From an uncultured Schlesneria sp. (lineage in GTDB: Bacteria; Planctomycetota; Planctomycetia; Planctomycetales; Planctomycetaceae): a stretch of DNA of 55,400 nucleotides. The notes beneath the pieces are model-generated. The model was not told where the DNA came from and ran no database searches. It worked only from the letters and a program-made list of their open reading frames with translations. The translations under genes were made by a program, and so were the position numbers. Position 1 is the first letter of the stretch, and each line of letters opens with the position of its first letter. Shown one piece after another: positions 7,838 through 14,717 of the stretch. Where the stretch lies: positions 1 through 55,400 of the forward strand of contig CAIULL010000058.1 in the NCBI GenBank assembly GCA_903899985.1, written 5' to 3'.

Positions 7838-8401
7838 ACTCTTTTGGCTCTCCTGTGTAATCGCCGCCAATAGTCGTTCGACGTATTCGCGGTGTTCTTC
7901 CCGGTGTTCTTCTTTAATCTCGATTTCTTTCGGCGCTACAGGGCGTTTGGCAGACCATTTCGCTGAATGAATCTGTGAAGCGACGGCAAAAACGGCGTTT
8001 TCAAAAAATCGTCGTGGGGGGCGATCCAGTCTCTCCCATCGGAAGTACAGTTCGCGGCATCGATTCGCGATTGCATCATGGTCAAATCCGATCTGTCTTG
8101 GGTTGTGGCCAAATTCGTTTCGAATTCTCCGAATCAGCGTTAGATCGTTTCGCACGTTTTTTGGAATCAGGCCCAAAGCAAAAGCAATAGCGATGCGAGC
8201 GGAAAACGTAGCGAGACCTCCCGTTCCTTCGAAGAGTTCATTGCACGTCTTTGTGTCGTCGACAAAATGCGCCGCGAGCATTACTCCCAGTTCATTGTCC
8301 AAGTAGGAAGCGGCGTGCAAGGCGCAACCCCGGTCGGTCTCTGTGGAGAGTGTCTCCTTCAGATTCATTACCTCGTCGAGTTGGCCAAACGGCGTGCTCA
8401 T
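7832..8401 (-). CDS. MltR-like protein
   Basis: 189 residues. The core matches the MltR (mannitol operon repressor-like) family: RGCALHAASYLDNEL (24-38), an LF-x-G-x-GGL turn (56-63), FSARIAIAFALGLI (66-79) and RRIRNEFGH (91-99). These proteins are all-helical. The best known member lowers mannitol operon expression without an obvious DNA-binding domain. Many copies occur alone in mobile DNA with unknown roles, so 'mannitol repressor' should not be taken literally here. The last 40 residues are highly charged (KEEHREEHREYVERL) and probably helical. Same strand as its neighbours, with a 98-base gap to the TIR gene and a 95-base gap to the membrane gene. Confidence 0.75.
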   Translation of the reverse strand: MSTPFGQLDEVMNLKETLSTETDRGCALHAASYLDNELGVMLAAHFVDDTKTCNELFEGTGGLATFSARIAIAFALGLIPKNVRNDLTLIRRIRNEFGHNPRQIGFDHDAIANRCRELYFRWERLDRPPRRFFENAVFAVASQIHSAKWSAKRPVAPKEIEIKEEHREEHREYVERLLAAITQESQKST

Positions 8402-8414
8402 TCGCTTTTTTCAT

Positions 8415-8474
8415 ATAACGTTAAAATTAAACGAACGGTACACCGTTCCGTGTTCTAAGGCAATTGCGTTATCT
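8415..8474 (-). repeat. 60-bp imperfect palindrome between membrane and MltR-like genes (attC-like)
   Basis: On the minus strand it starts AGATAAC and ends GTTATAT, boxes that pair with one mismatch. The centre contains acggaacggt-gt-accgttcgt. Total length is close to the smallest known attC sites. It lies 22 bases past the stop of the upstream gene. Confidence 0.35.
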
Positions 8475-8496
8475 ACTTTTATTTCTAGGTTGTGAT

Positions 8497-9126
8497 TCAG
8501 TTTGTCTTAATGCTTCCGAAGATAACGATAAAGAATTCACAGTCGCCCTTGTATACACCGGCCGCATCAAAGATTTTCACCATCACTGAATCTACGGTAT
8601 TGGCAGTTACCGTCGCATACCCCGTAGTTGCAGAAACAACAATTGCGTATCCTTTTTTTAGCTCATTCTTGAAGTGGATTTTGTACAGTCCATCTTGTTC
8701 TTTTGTAACGCCATCGACCAGCCCGTGTGAGTCGGTGGTTGCGAAGAGTTTTTTAGTATTCACATTAACACGAATAAACGCTTCCGGTGAATTTCCAGAT
8801 TTGAGCCTTAGGGCGCCTTCAAGTTCTTGCACTCGCTCGCTAAGTGCGTCTAACGGATCAAGCTTGCTGTCGTGCTCTTTGGCATCTATTGGTCTGAAGA
8901 CACGAAGAATTTCTGTTCCCAGACCAGCAGTGGCCAGCACGCACGCGGTAATCGGGAGCCATCGATACGCCGACACGGCCTTGAGGACGGGTTCAGTAAT
9001 TCTAATTTGGCGATCAACCACATGGCGAACCAGATAGACGTAAGAGGCAATCGCTATCGCAGCCAGAACAAGGAATCCCGAATGAAGGTATGGTGCGAGT
9101 CTTACGACTTGAGTAAGCGCGTCCAC
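8497..9126 (-). CDS. Two-TM membrane protein with coiled coil and beta-rich tail, unknown
   Basis: Unrecognised 209-residue protein. It starts at GTG 9126 with AGGAAGGA about 15-20 bases upstream. Membrane helices lie at about residues 14-34 (SGFLVLAAIAIASYVYLV) and 55-72. A charged coiled-coil stretch follows (LDPLDALSERVQELEGALRL, about 89-108). The last 100 residues look like a beta-sandwich (FIRVNVNTKKLFATT, then YAIVVSATTGYATV) and end FFIVIFGSIKTN. The polyvalent layout of two TMs plus a small beta domain is reminiscent of membrane effectors, but nothing identifies it. First gene of the four same-strand singletons at 9.1-6.0 kb. Confidence 0.7.
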   Translation of the reverse strand: MDALTQVVRLAPYLHSGFLVLAAIAIASYVYLVRHVVDRQIRITEPVLKAVSAYRWLPITACVLATAGLGTEILRVFRPIDAKEHDSKLDPLDALSERVQELEGALRLKSGNSPEAFIRVNVNTKKLFATTDSHGLVDGVTKEQDGLYKIHFKNELKKGYAIVVSATTGYATVTANTVDSVMVKIFDAAGVYKGDCEFFIVIFGSIKTN

Positions 9127-9227
9127 TTTGTCGCGATCCTTCCTGCTCCTGAGCAGTTAATTCTGCCGAGCGCCGTCTAATCGCATATCGTTTTCATTTC
9201 ATTTTGCTTCGGCTTGCATGCACAAAT

Positions 9228-9374
9228 ATGGCTACTAAAAACCAGATTGTCAAATGTCCACCAAAACAATTGATCTCGTGGAGAACGTGTGTTATCCAAA
9301 AAGGCGTCGCGCGGCAGGTTGTTGAACGTGCTGCGGCCAATCAATATTCAGCCTGTCTGCGCCACGTGAAGTGA
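9228..9374 (+). CDS. Possible small ORF, 48 aa
   Basis: MATKNQIVKCPPKQLISWRT at the start and ACLRHVK at the end. It is basic with three Cys residues. No Shine-Dalgarno and no recognised relative. Kept only because composition is protein-like and it fills the gap upstream of the promoter-like site. Confidence 0.2.
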   Translation: MATKNQIVKCPPKQLISWRTCVIQKGVARQVVERAAANQYSACLRHVK

Positions 9375-9535
9375 AATCATGGCAAACCGATTACTTGAAA
9401 TCGTGGTCTATGGCTGGAGTTTCAGGCGAAATTGTGTCGGCATAAAATATTTCTCAGTGAACCGTCGTGACGGGTTAGGCTCATTCTTTGTTGATCGCCT
9501 TCCCTCGTCGAACAAGTTTCGTCATCACCTTCCAA

Positions 9536-9606
9536 ACGTTAAGAAAATTGTCGTGTTTTTTCTATTGACAAGCGACGTGATTGTATGTAATAAATTTGTC
9601 GTTTGT
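9536..9606 (+). promoter_or_regulatory. Strong sigma70-type promoter with overlapping operator, copy 1
   Basis: TTGACA (9565-9570), a 17-base spacer, and TAATAA (9588-9593). CGAC (9573-9576) and GTCG (9598-9601) flank the -10 as an inverted repeat, a likely repressor site. Upstream acgttaagaaa and downstream tgtcgtttgt are shared with a second copy at 54,802-54,872. No gene starts close downstream. Confidence 0.6.
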
Positions 9607-9939
9607 TTATTTTTTTAAATAAATCGGGGTAAGGCAAACCTCGGGTCGTGAGAGTTGGCTGGAGAGGGTAGTAAGCAGAAAGATCAGGACACCGATTTCG
9701 CTTCTTGATCTGGTCTATTTTCCACTTGCTCCGTTCACCTTTCCAAGCCGTTGCGGCTCCGTGATGTACGACATCGCTTTTGATCTTTGGCAACTCGGAA
9801 TTCATTGAAAACGGACCGCCCCCGCAACCGACCTGAGGTGCGGGCTGGTCCTTGTGGGTTCGATGTTTGCCCGCAGGGTGCGGTCGAGTCCTGTGCGGGG
9901 TAAGGAGACGATGCCTCAAGAAGGCTGCATTTGTTTGTT
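9607..9939. other. Unassigned stretch downstream of promoter copy 1
   Basis: No convincing gene. It contains an AT-rich start (ttatttttttaaataaat), then GC-rich DNA with complementary patches (gaggtgcgggctggtc, gcccgcagggtgcggtc, gtgcggggtaagg). A minus-strand frame covering 9539-9919 lacks domain features and runs across the promoter, so I do not call it. If the promoter is used, this would be the leader or body of a non-coding transcript that continues into the 232-bp array. Confidence 0.4.
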
Positions 9940-10002
9940 CTTTCGTGATCCTCTTGGTGATTTTGCTTATCGCGAACTAAAGATAAAAACTGATCACGAA
10001 AG
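9940..10002. repeat. Short inverted repeat CTTTCGTGATC/GATCACGAAAG
   Basis: Perfect 11-base arms at 9940-9950 and 9992-10002, followed by agcacgaaagttcgaaaacacgaag, an iterated 'acgaaa' tract common in dispersed bacterial intergenic repeats. It borders the 232-bp tandem array. Confidence 0.65.
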
Positions 10003-10036
10003 CACGAAAGTTCGAAAACACGAAGAAGAGAAAGAC

Positions 10037-10660
10037 AAACTTGATCGAACTCGCGCGAAGTCTGGTGAAGTCGCGCGAACTTTTTTACGACGAAAAAATG
10101 GAAAACGACTTGAAAAAGCCTATGAAATACGAGGAATGATCGAAGTGGCTCGAACTCGCGCGAACTTTGATACCAATTTCCTGAGTGGCCTGTGGACAGC
10201 CTGACTGAAAAGAACGAAGAGTCCGGGAGTTTACGCGACTCGGCGCGCCTGTGAGTAATGGTGGATTCCAATTTGATCGAAGCCGGTCGAACTGCGTCGA
10301 AGTCGATCGAACTCGAACACCCCGAAAAGCGGGAAAATAATCGCGAAAACCCTTTAAATTACGAGGAATGGTCGAAGTCGATCGAACTTGAACGAACTGT
10401 GACACCAAATTTCCCGGCGGCCTGTCGACAGCCTGACTGAAGAGGACGAAGAGTCCGGGAGTTTACGCTACCCGGCTGGTCAGGGAGTAATAGTAGATTC
10501 GAACTCGATCGAAGTCGGGTGAACTCAGGTGAAGTCGCGCGAACTTTTTTACCGAGGAAAATCCGACAATGGTTTTGAAAAGCCTACGAAATACGAGGAA
10601 TGATCGAAGTGGCTCGAAGTGGCGCGAACTTTGACACCAAATTACTCGGCAGGGGGATTC
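10037..10660. repeat. 232-bp tandem array of 10-bp-phased GAAC/GAAG words
   Basis: Three units with an exact 232-base period. The landmark gaggaatg is at 10131 and 10363 (gaggaa at 10595), and cgggagtttacgc is at 10224 and 10456. Each unit has four decamers starting GAAC or GAAG (10047, 10057, 10067, 10077; 10279-10309; 10511-10541), a 65-base gap holding an A-rich tract and the core aaaagcctatgaaatacgag, then three more decamers (10142, 10152, 10162; 10374-10394; 10606-10626). After that come gacaccaaat and a tail with the hairpin ggcctgtsgacagcc. The third unit lacks the tail. A partial fourth copy is at 55.2 kb. Confidence 0.9.
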
Positions 10661-10721
10661 CAGTGGAACGGAAGAGAGGATTTTGGACAGAGGGACGCGA
10701 AGGTCACAAAGTGAACAGGAA

Positions 10722-10838
10722 TTTCAACACAGAGGGGAAGAGGTCACGGAGAAGACGTCGAATGCAGGAATTCTGGCTAAATGCTTCCTGTTTTCCCGAG
10801 TTCGTATTCTCTGTCTTCCTCCGTGTCCCGTGTTAAAT
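10722..10838. repeat. Imperfect inverted repeat, ACACAGAGG type
   Basis: The left arm ttcaacacagaggggaagag plus gtcacggagaaga (10722-10755) faces the right arm tctctgtcttcctccgtgtc plus ccgtgttaaa (10805-10838). It is preceded by attttggacagagggacgcg, a phrase that recurs in diverged form at 55,375-55,400 directly after the fourth GAAC element. Confidence 0.55.
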
Positions 10839-10892
10839 CGGTTTTTCGGATGGTCAATCGTTGCTGTCTCGATGACACGGCGAGACCAGATG

Positions 10893-10967
10893 AAGTTGGT
10901 CAAGTTGGCCAACTTCATCTCTACAAAAAGCCTATGAAATACGGAACTCGGCCAACTTGGCCAACTT
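10893..10967. repeat. Element B: 9-bp AAGTTGGCC words around the shared core
   Basis: The left side is AAGTTGGTC-AAGTTGGCC-AACTT (10893-10915, containing the palindrome AAGTTGGCCAACTT). The core caaaaagcctatgaaatacg (10923-10942) is the same as in the 232-bp array. The right side is GGCCAACTT twice in tandem (10950-10967). Right words are reverse complements of left words. Confidence 0.8.
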
Positions 10968-11021
10968 TTTTTCGATAAGTTGGCAGGGGCTTCGAAGGCT
11001 CGACCGCACCCTAAGGTACTT

Positions 11022-11178
11022 GGGATTTCCAATTCAGTTTGTCCATCGTTGCGCAAATGCCGACACAGCCAGGGAAGCTCGGCATGGACATAGTCGCTCA
11101 CCATTGTTGCGCAGATTTCAAACCCGCTGAAATGTTGAAAACGGCCTGAATTCCGCCAAAGTTGCGCAATTTTTTTAA
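11022..11178. repeat. Element C: TTGCGCAA words, copy 1
   Basis: gttgcgcaaatgccg near 11049, attgttgcgcag near 11104 and agttgcgcaattttttt near 11160, with a core-like gttgaaaacggcctgaattcc between the last two. It aligns over about 150 bases with element D some 350 bases further on. Confidence 0.7.
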
Positions 11179-11197
11179 AGTGCAAATCCGAAAGAAT

Positions 11198-11300
11198 TTA
11201 ACCACGGATAACACTGATGGTCACGGATCGGAGAAGACGAGGATTGACTTCCTTGGCGTTTTGCATTTATCCGTGCCAATCCGAGTTATCCGTGGTTAAA
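11198..11300. repeat. Palindromic element with perfect 16-bp ends
   Basis: TTTAACCACGGATAAC (11198-11213) and GTTATCCGTGGTTAAA (11285-11300) are perfect reverse complements, with further partial pairing inside (cacggatc, atccgtgcc). It lies exactly between elements C and D, as an inserted miniature element would. Confidence 0.8.
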
Positions 11301-11380
11301 AATCTTGGGTTCTCAAGCTGTAACGTTAGTTCTGGCTGGGCTTAACAGGCTTGTCCACACGCTATGGTTCTTGGAATACA

Positions 11381-11540
11381 CAATTCAGTCCGCCCATCGT
11401 TGCGCAAATGCCGCGAGAGTCAGTTGAGCTCGGTTCGTCCATCGTTGCTCACCTACTTGCGCAACTTTCGATGCCCCTGGAATGTCGAAAACAGGCTGTG
11501 TTTCCTATAGTTGCGCAAATCCCTCCATCGTTGCGCACGC
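11381..11540. repeat. Element D: TTGCGCAA words, copy 2
   Basis: caattcagtccgcccatcg then ttgcgcaaatgccg, later gttgcgcaaatccctcc and atcgttgcgcacgc, around tcgaaaacaggctgtgtttc. Diverged copy of element C. Confidence 0.7.
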
Positions 11541-11544
11541 TTTT

Positions 11545-11595
11545 GAAGAAATCGGCTGAACGCCGATTCGCCTGCGCCGCTGGCTGCGGGTTAAA
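11545..11595 (-). repeat. 51-bp dispersed repeat, copy 1
   Basis: The reverse complement (TTTAACCCGCAGCC, then GGCGCAGGCG, then ATCGGCGTTCAGCCGAT) matches 37,604-37,654 on the plus strand at 47 of 51 positions by eye. It contains the palindromic cggcg-ttcag-ccg. Confidence 0.85.
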
Positions 11596-11631
11596 CGATT
11601 AAGAGGCTCTCTGCGTCTTGTTCGTGTTCGC

Positions 11632-13530
11632 TTAACCTGGCACGCCGGAGGGTCGCTTCTGGAAGTACCACCATTCGAGCAAAAGGAAAACTAATCCAGC
11701 TGCGGCGAACCAGAGCCATAACGGCTGGTCGGTTTTCAGGACTGATGTCGCGGCTTCGACGGAGACTTCCGGGAACATTAACTTTTCAACGGCCTTGAGC
11801 CCCGTTTCGCTGGAGGAGAGCAGGCTGACCCCAACTTTCAGTGGTTCGGCCGCGCCCGTGATGTCGTAAGTCCCCACGTAAGGCGCACCCATACCCGACA
11901 GAAATCCGTTCTTGTCGCTTCTGACCGTTTCGGTATATCCGTTCGGCCCAGCAATGTGGACTTCGGTCTCGGGTTCAATTCTTTGAGGAGGTAACGTTCC
12001 TGTCGCGTGGCCTTTGGCATCGAGGAGGTTTGCTCGTTGAGCGGCGATCTGGGTCGCATTCTGAATCAGAATGGGGAAACCGACCCGGTAGACGAGTGAC
12101 GAGCGGTCGGTACTAAACAGAAAATTGTAGTCCAATCGTCCTTCCAGATCTCGTTCGAGAATCAGTGGTCCCGAACGAGAGGTTGCCAGAATCTCGTAAC
12201 CCGCCAATTCGAAATCGCGTTCGCTAATTCCTTTGGCCAACTGAGGGTCGTCGGCGATTTGGACATCCAGCAGCTGCACGTGTTGAAGTAACGGTGAAGT
12301 TCGCCGCCAGTCGACGACTTCTGTCTGGCCCGAGACCAGTTCGGCGAGATTCGACAAATCGTCAGGGATGAAGCCGACATTGAATCTGACTCGGGCCTCG
12401 GGACCGGTCGAGAGAGGACCTTCCGCAAATTTCAGATCGACCGCTTTCGGTTCGTTGTCCGTGCCGGGATACAAATTGATGTCAGGAATGTTTTCCAGGG
12501 CATTCCGGTATGTCTCCATCGATCGGGGACAAAACACGGTCAACGGCCGCGGTGCTGGGAGATCCAGATAGGCGACGTTATCCGTGGCCAGCGAATCAAA
12601 CCCGTCCGGTTTCACTCGTAGTTCCAGCGATGTGGCGATTGAGGTCGAGACCTTGAAGACCAGTCGTTCGGCCTTGCCACCATCGATAGCAACGGTGTCC
12701 TGCTTGATCGACTGTCCGTTCTGCAGCAGTTCATACTCGCACAATGTTTTGGCGGTTGGAGGGCCGCTCTTCGATCCGTCAGGCTGTTTCGTTCCTTCGA
12801 TTCGAGCAAAGACATCCCAGCCGTTTCGTGATCGCCGGGCGTTGAAGTCGACGATCCCGACGTTGGCTCCGCCCGTTTCCAGCTTCTGGAAATTCAATTT
12901 GTAAGGAAGTTCAAACTCGATGTTGGCCGGGACGTTTCCGTCAGAAATCAAAACGACTGTGTCGATCGCCTGAACTCGCGACATGGCCTGGGCCATCCGC
13001 AGGCCGTCTTCCAGACGGCTGGGAACCTGACTGATATCCAATCGGGCAAGAGCTTCTTTGAGCAGTCTTTTGTTGTCGGTAAAGTCGGTCAGTTTGCGGG
13101 CCGTGGAATTGACCGAGATCAGGCAAAGCCGCTGATCGGCCAGCAGATCATCAATCAACTTGGTGACTTTTTCTTTCGCTTCGTCCAGTCGCGATTTTCC
13201 GTTGGGGACATCGAGTGCCGCCATGCTGGCCGAGTTGTCGATCAGCACTGGCAGATACTGAGCCTGTTCCGAACCGGTCGAAAGATAGGGCTGCATTGCT
13301 CCGAAGATCAGCGAACACAAAAGCAGGATTTGCAGTAGCAGCAATAAATTTCGTTTGAACTTCTGAAAGGGCGAGTTGACTCGTTGATCGCTGACAACCT
13401 GTCGCCAGAGTGCCAATGACGGGATATCAAATCGCGGTCGCCGCAACTTGAGAAAATAGAAAATGATCAAAGGCACCAGCAGCAGAAACCACCAGGCGTT
13501 GATCAGCGCAGAAAAGCCTGGCCAGCTCAT
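11632..13530 (-). CDS. BatA-type membrane protein with VWA domain
   Basis: 632 residues. The N-terminal BatA domain has two membrane helices (about 11-28 and 61-79) separated by the basic LKLRRPRFDIPSL signature. The VWA domain then starts with a MIDAS metal site D98-x-S100-x-S102 (VLIDNSASM) and includes TVVLISDGNVP. A long beta-rich periplasmic part follows, and a final helix (WLWFAAAGLVFLLLEWWYF, about 605-623) anchors the C-terminus. Such proteins work with a MoxR ATPase and a DUF58 protein in metal-dependent protein assembly or stress tolerance. Both partners are immediately upstream on the same strand (58 bases from the DUF58 gene). The precise substrate is unknown. Last gene of the cluster. 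Confidence 0.88.
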   Translation of the reverse strand: MSWPGFSALINAWWFLLLVPLIIFYFLKLRRPRFDIPSLALWRQVVSDQRVNSPFQKFKRNLLLLLQILLLCSLIFGAMQPYLSTGSEQAQYLPVLIDNSASMAALDVPNGKSRLDEAKEKVTKLIDDLLADQRLCLISVNSTARKLTDFTDNKRLLKEALARLDISQVPSRLEDGLRMAQAMSRVQAIDTVVLISDGNVPANIEFELPYKLNFQKLETGGANVGIVDFNARRSRNGWDVFARIEGTKQPDGSKSGPPTAKTLCEYELLQNGQSIKQDTVAIDGGKAERLVFKVSTSIATSLELRVKPDGFDSLATDNVAYLDLPAPRPLTVFCPRSMETYRNALENIPDINLYPGTDNEPKAVDLKFAEGPLSTGPEARVRFNVGFIPDDLSNLAELVSGQTEVVDWRRTSPLLQHVQLLDVQIADDPQLAKGISERDFELAGYEILATSRSGPLILERDLEGRLDYNFLFSTDRSSLVYRVGFPILIQNATQIAAQRANLLDAKGHATGTLPPQRIEPETEVHIAGPNGYTETVRSDKNGFLSGMGAPYVGTYDITGAAEPLKVGVSLLSSSETGLKAVEKLMFPEVSVEAATSVLKTDQPLWLWFAAAGLVFLLLEWWYFQKRPSGVPG

Positions 13531-13588
13531 CGAGTTTCACCTCTCTGAATACTGAAATATCCCTTTGATCGACGAAGCCCTTTTGGCA

Positions 13589-14485
13589 TTACTGGACCCA
13601 GCCTTTCCGCTTCAAGACGTCGAAGAGCATCGTTTCCAGTGGTAAGCCTGAGTCGAGACAGATGAACCGTCCGCTTCGTTGTCGGCATAAGGCCGCGAGA
13701 TGATCCTGTAATCCTGCCAAGTGATCATGATAGAAACCGATGAGATCCCCAACGGATGAGACATCCAAAGTCATCCCGGTTTCGGAATCGACAAACCGCA
13801 GATCGCCGGTGAGTTCGGGGTTCAGTTCCAGTGCACACAGAAGCTGTACGCCGAAGACTTCCAGTCCGGCACTGAAGAGTTGATTCATCGGACGTTCCAT
13901 CGCACCGAAAGTGAGGAAGTCTGACAGGACGACGCAGACACCCCGACCGCGGTGCTGTTTCAAGACCGCTTCCACCGCTTGGTCGATGGGGAAATCACCA
14001 CCGGGAGGAAGATTTTCGAGAAAGGAAAAGATCCGTTTCATACTCATCCGACCGGTGCAGGGGGGCAGGATCTGTGGCGTCTGTCCCGCGTGTTGGCAGG
14101 CGAAGACGCTGACCTTTTCCAGATTCATTAAACCCATGATGGCAAAGCAGGCGGCAAGTTGTTTCGCCTTCTCGAATTTTTCGCCGAACCGCATTGAGGC
14201 TGAGGCATCGATCAGGATCACCACATGCATCTCTTCTTCGTGGCGATACTGCTTGACGTAGGGCCGGTTGAGACGTGAGAAGATGTTCCAGTCGACGTAC
14301 CGCATGTCGTCGCCGGCCGAGTAATCGCGGTAGTCGTTGAACTCGGTGCTCGTTCCCCCTTTGCCGGCAAGATGCTCACCCCGGCTGCGATTTGTCATCC
14401 GCCGCATGGGTAACAGCCGCATCCGCTCGACTCGTCCCAGGGTCGAATTATCGAGAAGTGATGTAAACTGTTTTGTTGATTCCAT
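13589..14485 (-). CDS. DUF58 / VWA-like protein, MoxR partner
   Basis: 298 residues, cytoplasmic. The DUF58 hallmark DYRDYSAGDDMRYVDWNIFS spans residues 51-70. It is followed by a VWA-type start VVILIDASASM with metal-site residues Asp93, Ser95 and Ser97. RGVCVVLSDFLTFG is the second VWA strand. The N-terminal RMRLLPMRRMTNRSRGEHLAGKGG is typical. DUF58 proteins pair with MoxR AAA+ chaperones and BatA-like membrane proteins, here on either side. The start ATG 14485 is well placed, with no alternative. It is separated from the MoxR gene by 232 bases that hold a large structured palindrome (14566-14664), so expression relative to MoxR may be tuned there. Confidence 0.9.
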   Translation of the reverse strand: MESTKQFTSLLDNSTLGRVERMRLLPMRRMTNRSRGEHLAGKGGTSTEFNDYRDYSAGDDMRYVDWNIFSRLNRPYVKQYRHEEEMHVVILIDASASMRFGEKFEKAKQLAACFAIMGLMNLEKVSVFACQHAGQTPQILPPCTGRMSMKRIFSFLENLPPGGDFPIDQAVEAVLKQHRGRGVCVVLSDFLTFGAMERPMNQLFSAGLEVFGVQLLCALELNPELTGDLRFVDSETGMTLDVSSVGDLIGFYHDHLAGLQDHLAALCRQRSGRFICLDSGLPLETMLFDVLKRKGWVQ

Positions 14486-14565
14486 GAATTACCGACCAAT
14501 CTGGAAAATTCCGTTAACCTGACTCAACAAGCCAGCATTGTGTCACCTGTTGCTGCTAAAAGTCC

Positions 14566-14664
14566 TGTGCCACTGTTTGACCGTCTTCGGTCAAACAGTG
14601 CTCTTTCTTCGCAACGAAAAAAGCGAAGACACTGCTTCTTCGAAGACTCCTAAGCAGTGGCACA
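14566..14664. repeat. Cloverleaf-like nested palindrome between MoxR and DUF58 genes
   Basis: The outer stem TGTGCCACTG (14566-14575) pairs with CAGTGGCACA (14655-14664). The internal hairpins are CACTGTTTGACCG-tctt-CGGTCAAACAGTG (14571-14600, perfect 13-base stem), CTTCGC/GCGAAG (14608-14628), and CACTGCTT/AAGCAGTG (14630-14659, enclosing TCTTCGAAGA). It may be a mobile palindrome that doubles as an attenuator or mRNA end in the operon. Confidence 0.85.
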
Positions 14665-14717
14665 TCAAACAAGCTTCATTCGATGACAAACGCAGTCATG
14701 CCAACATCGTTTCCTTG

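Noticed and set aside
9379-9618. 79-residue plus-strand frame
   Set aside because: It runs across the promoter and operator at 9536-9606, has no ribosome site and looks like chance coding.
10085-10408. 107-residue minus-strand frame across the 232-bp array
   Set aside because: It only translates the repeat words (RSTST copies) and has no domain; the 10-base period cannot keep a reading frame.
10190-10470. Hammerhead-type ribozyme in the array tail (ctgaaga motif)
   Set aside because: The CUGANGA-like string occurs in unit 2 only, and the required GAAA partner and three-stem arrangement are absent.
10037-10660. CRISPR array
   Set aside because: Units are diverged over most of their length and have no short constant repeat with unique spacers; no cas genes are near.
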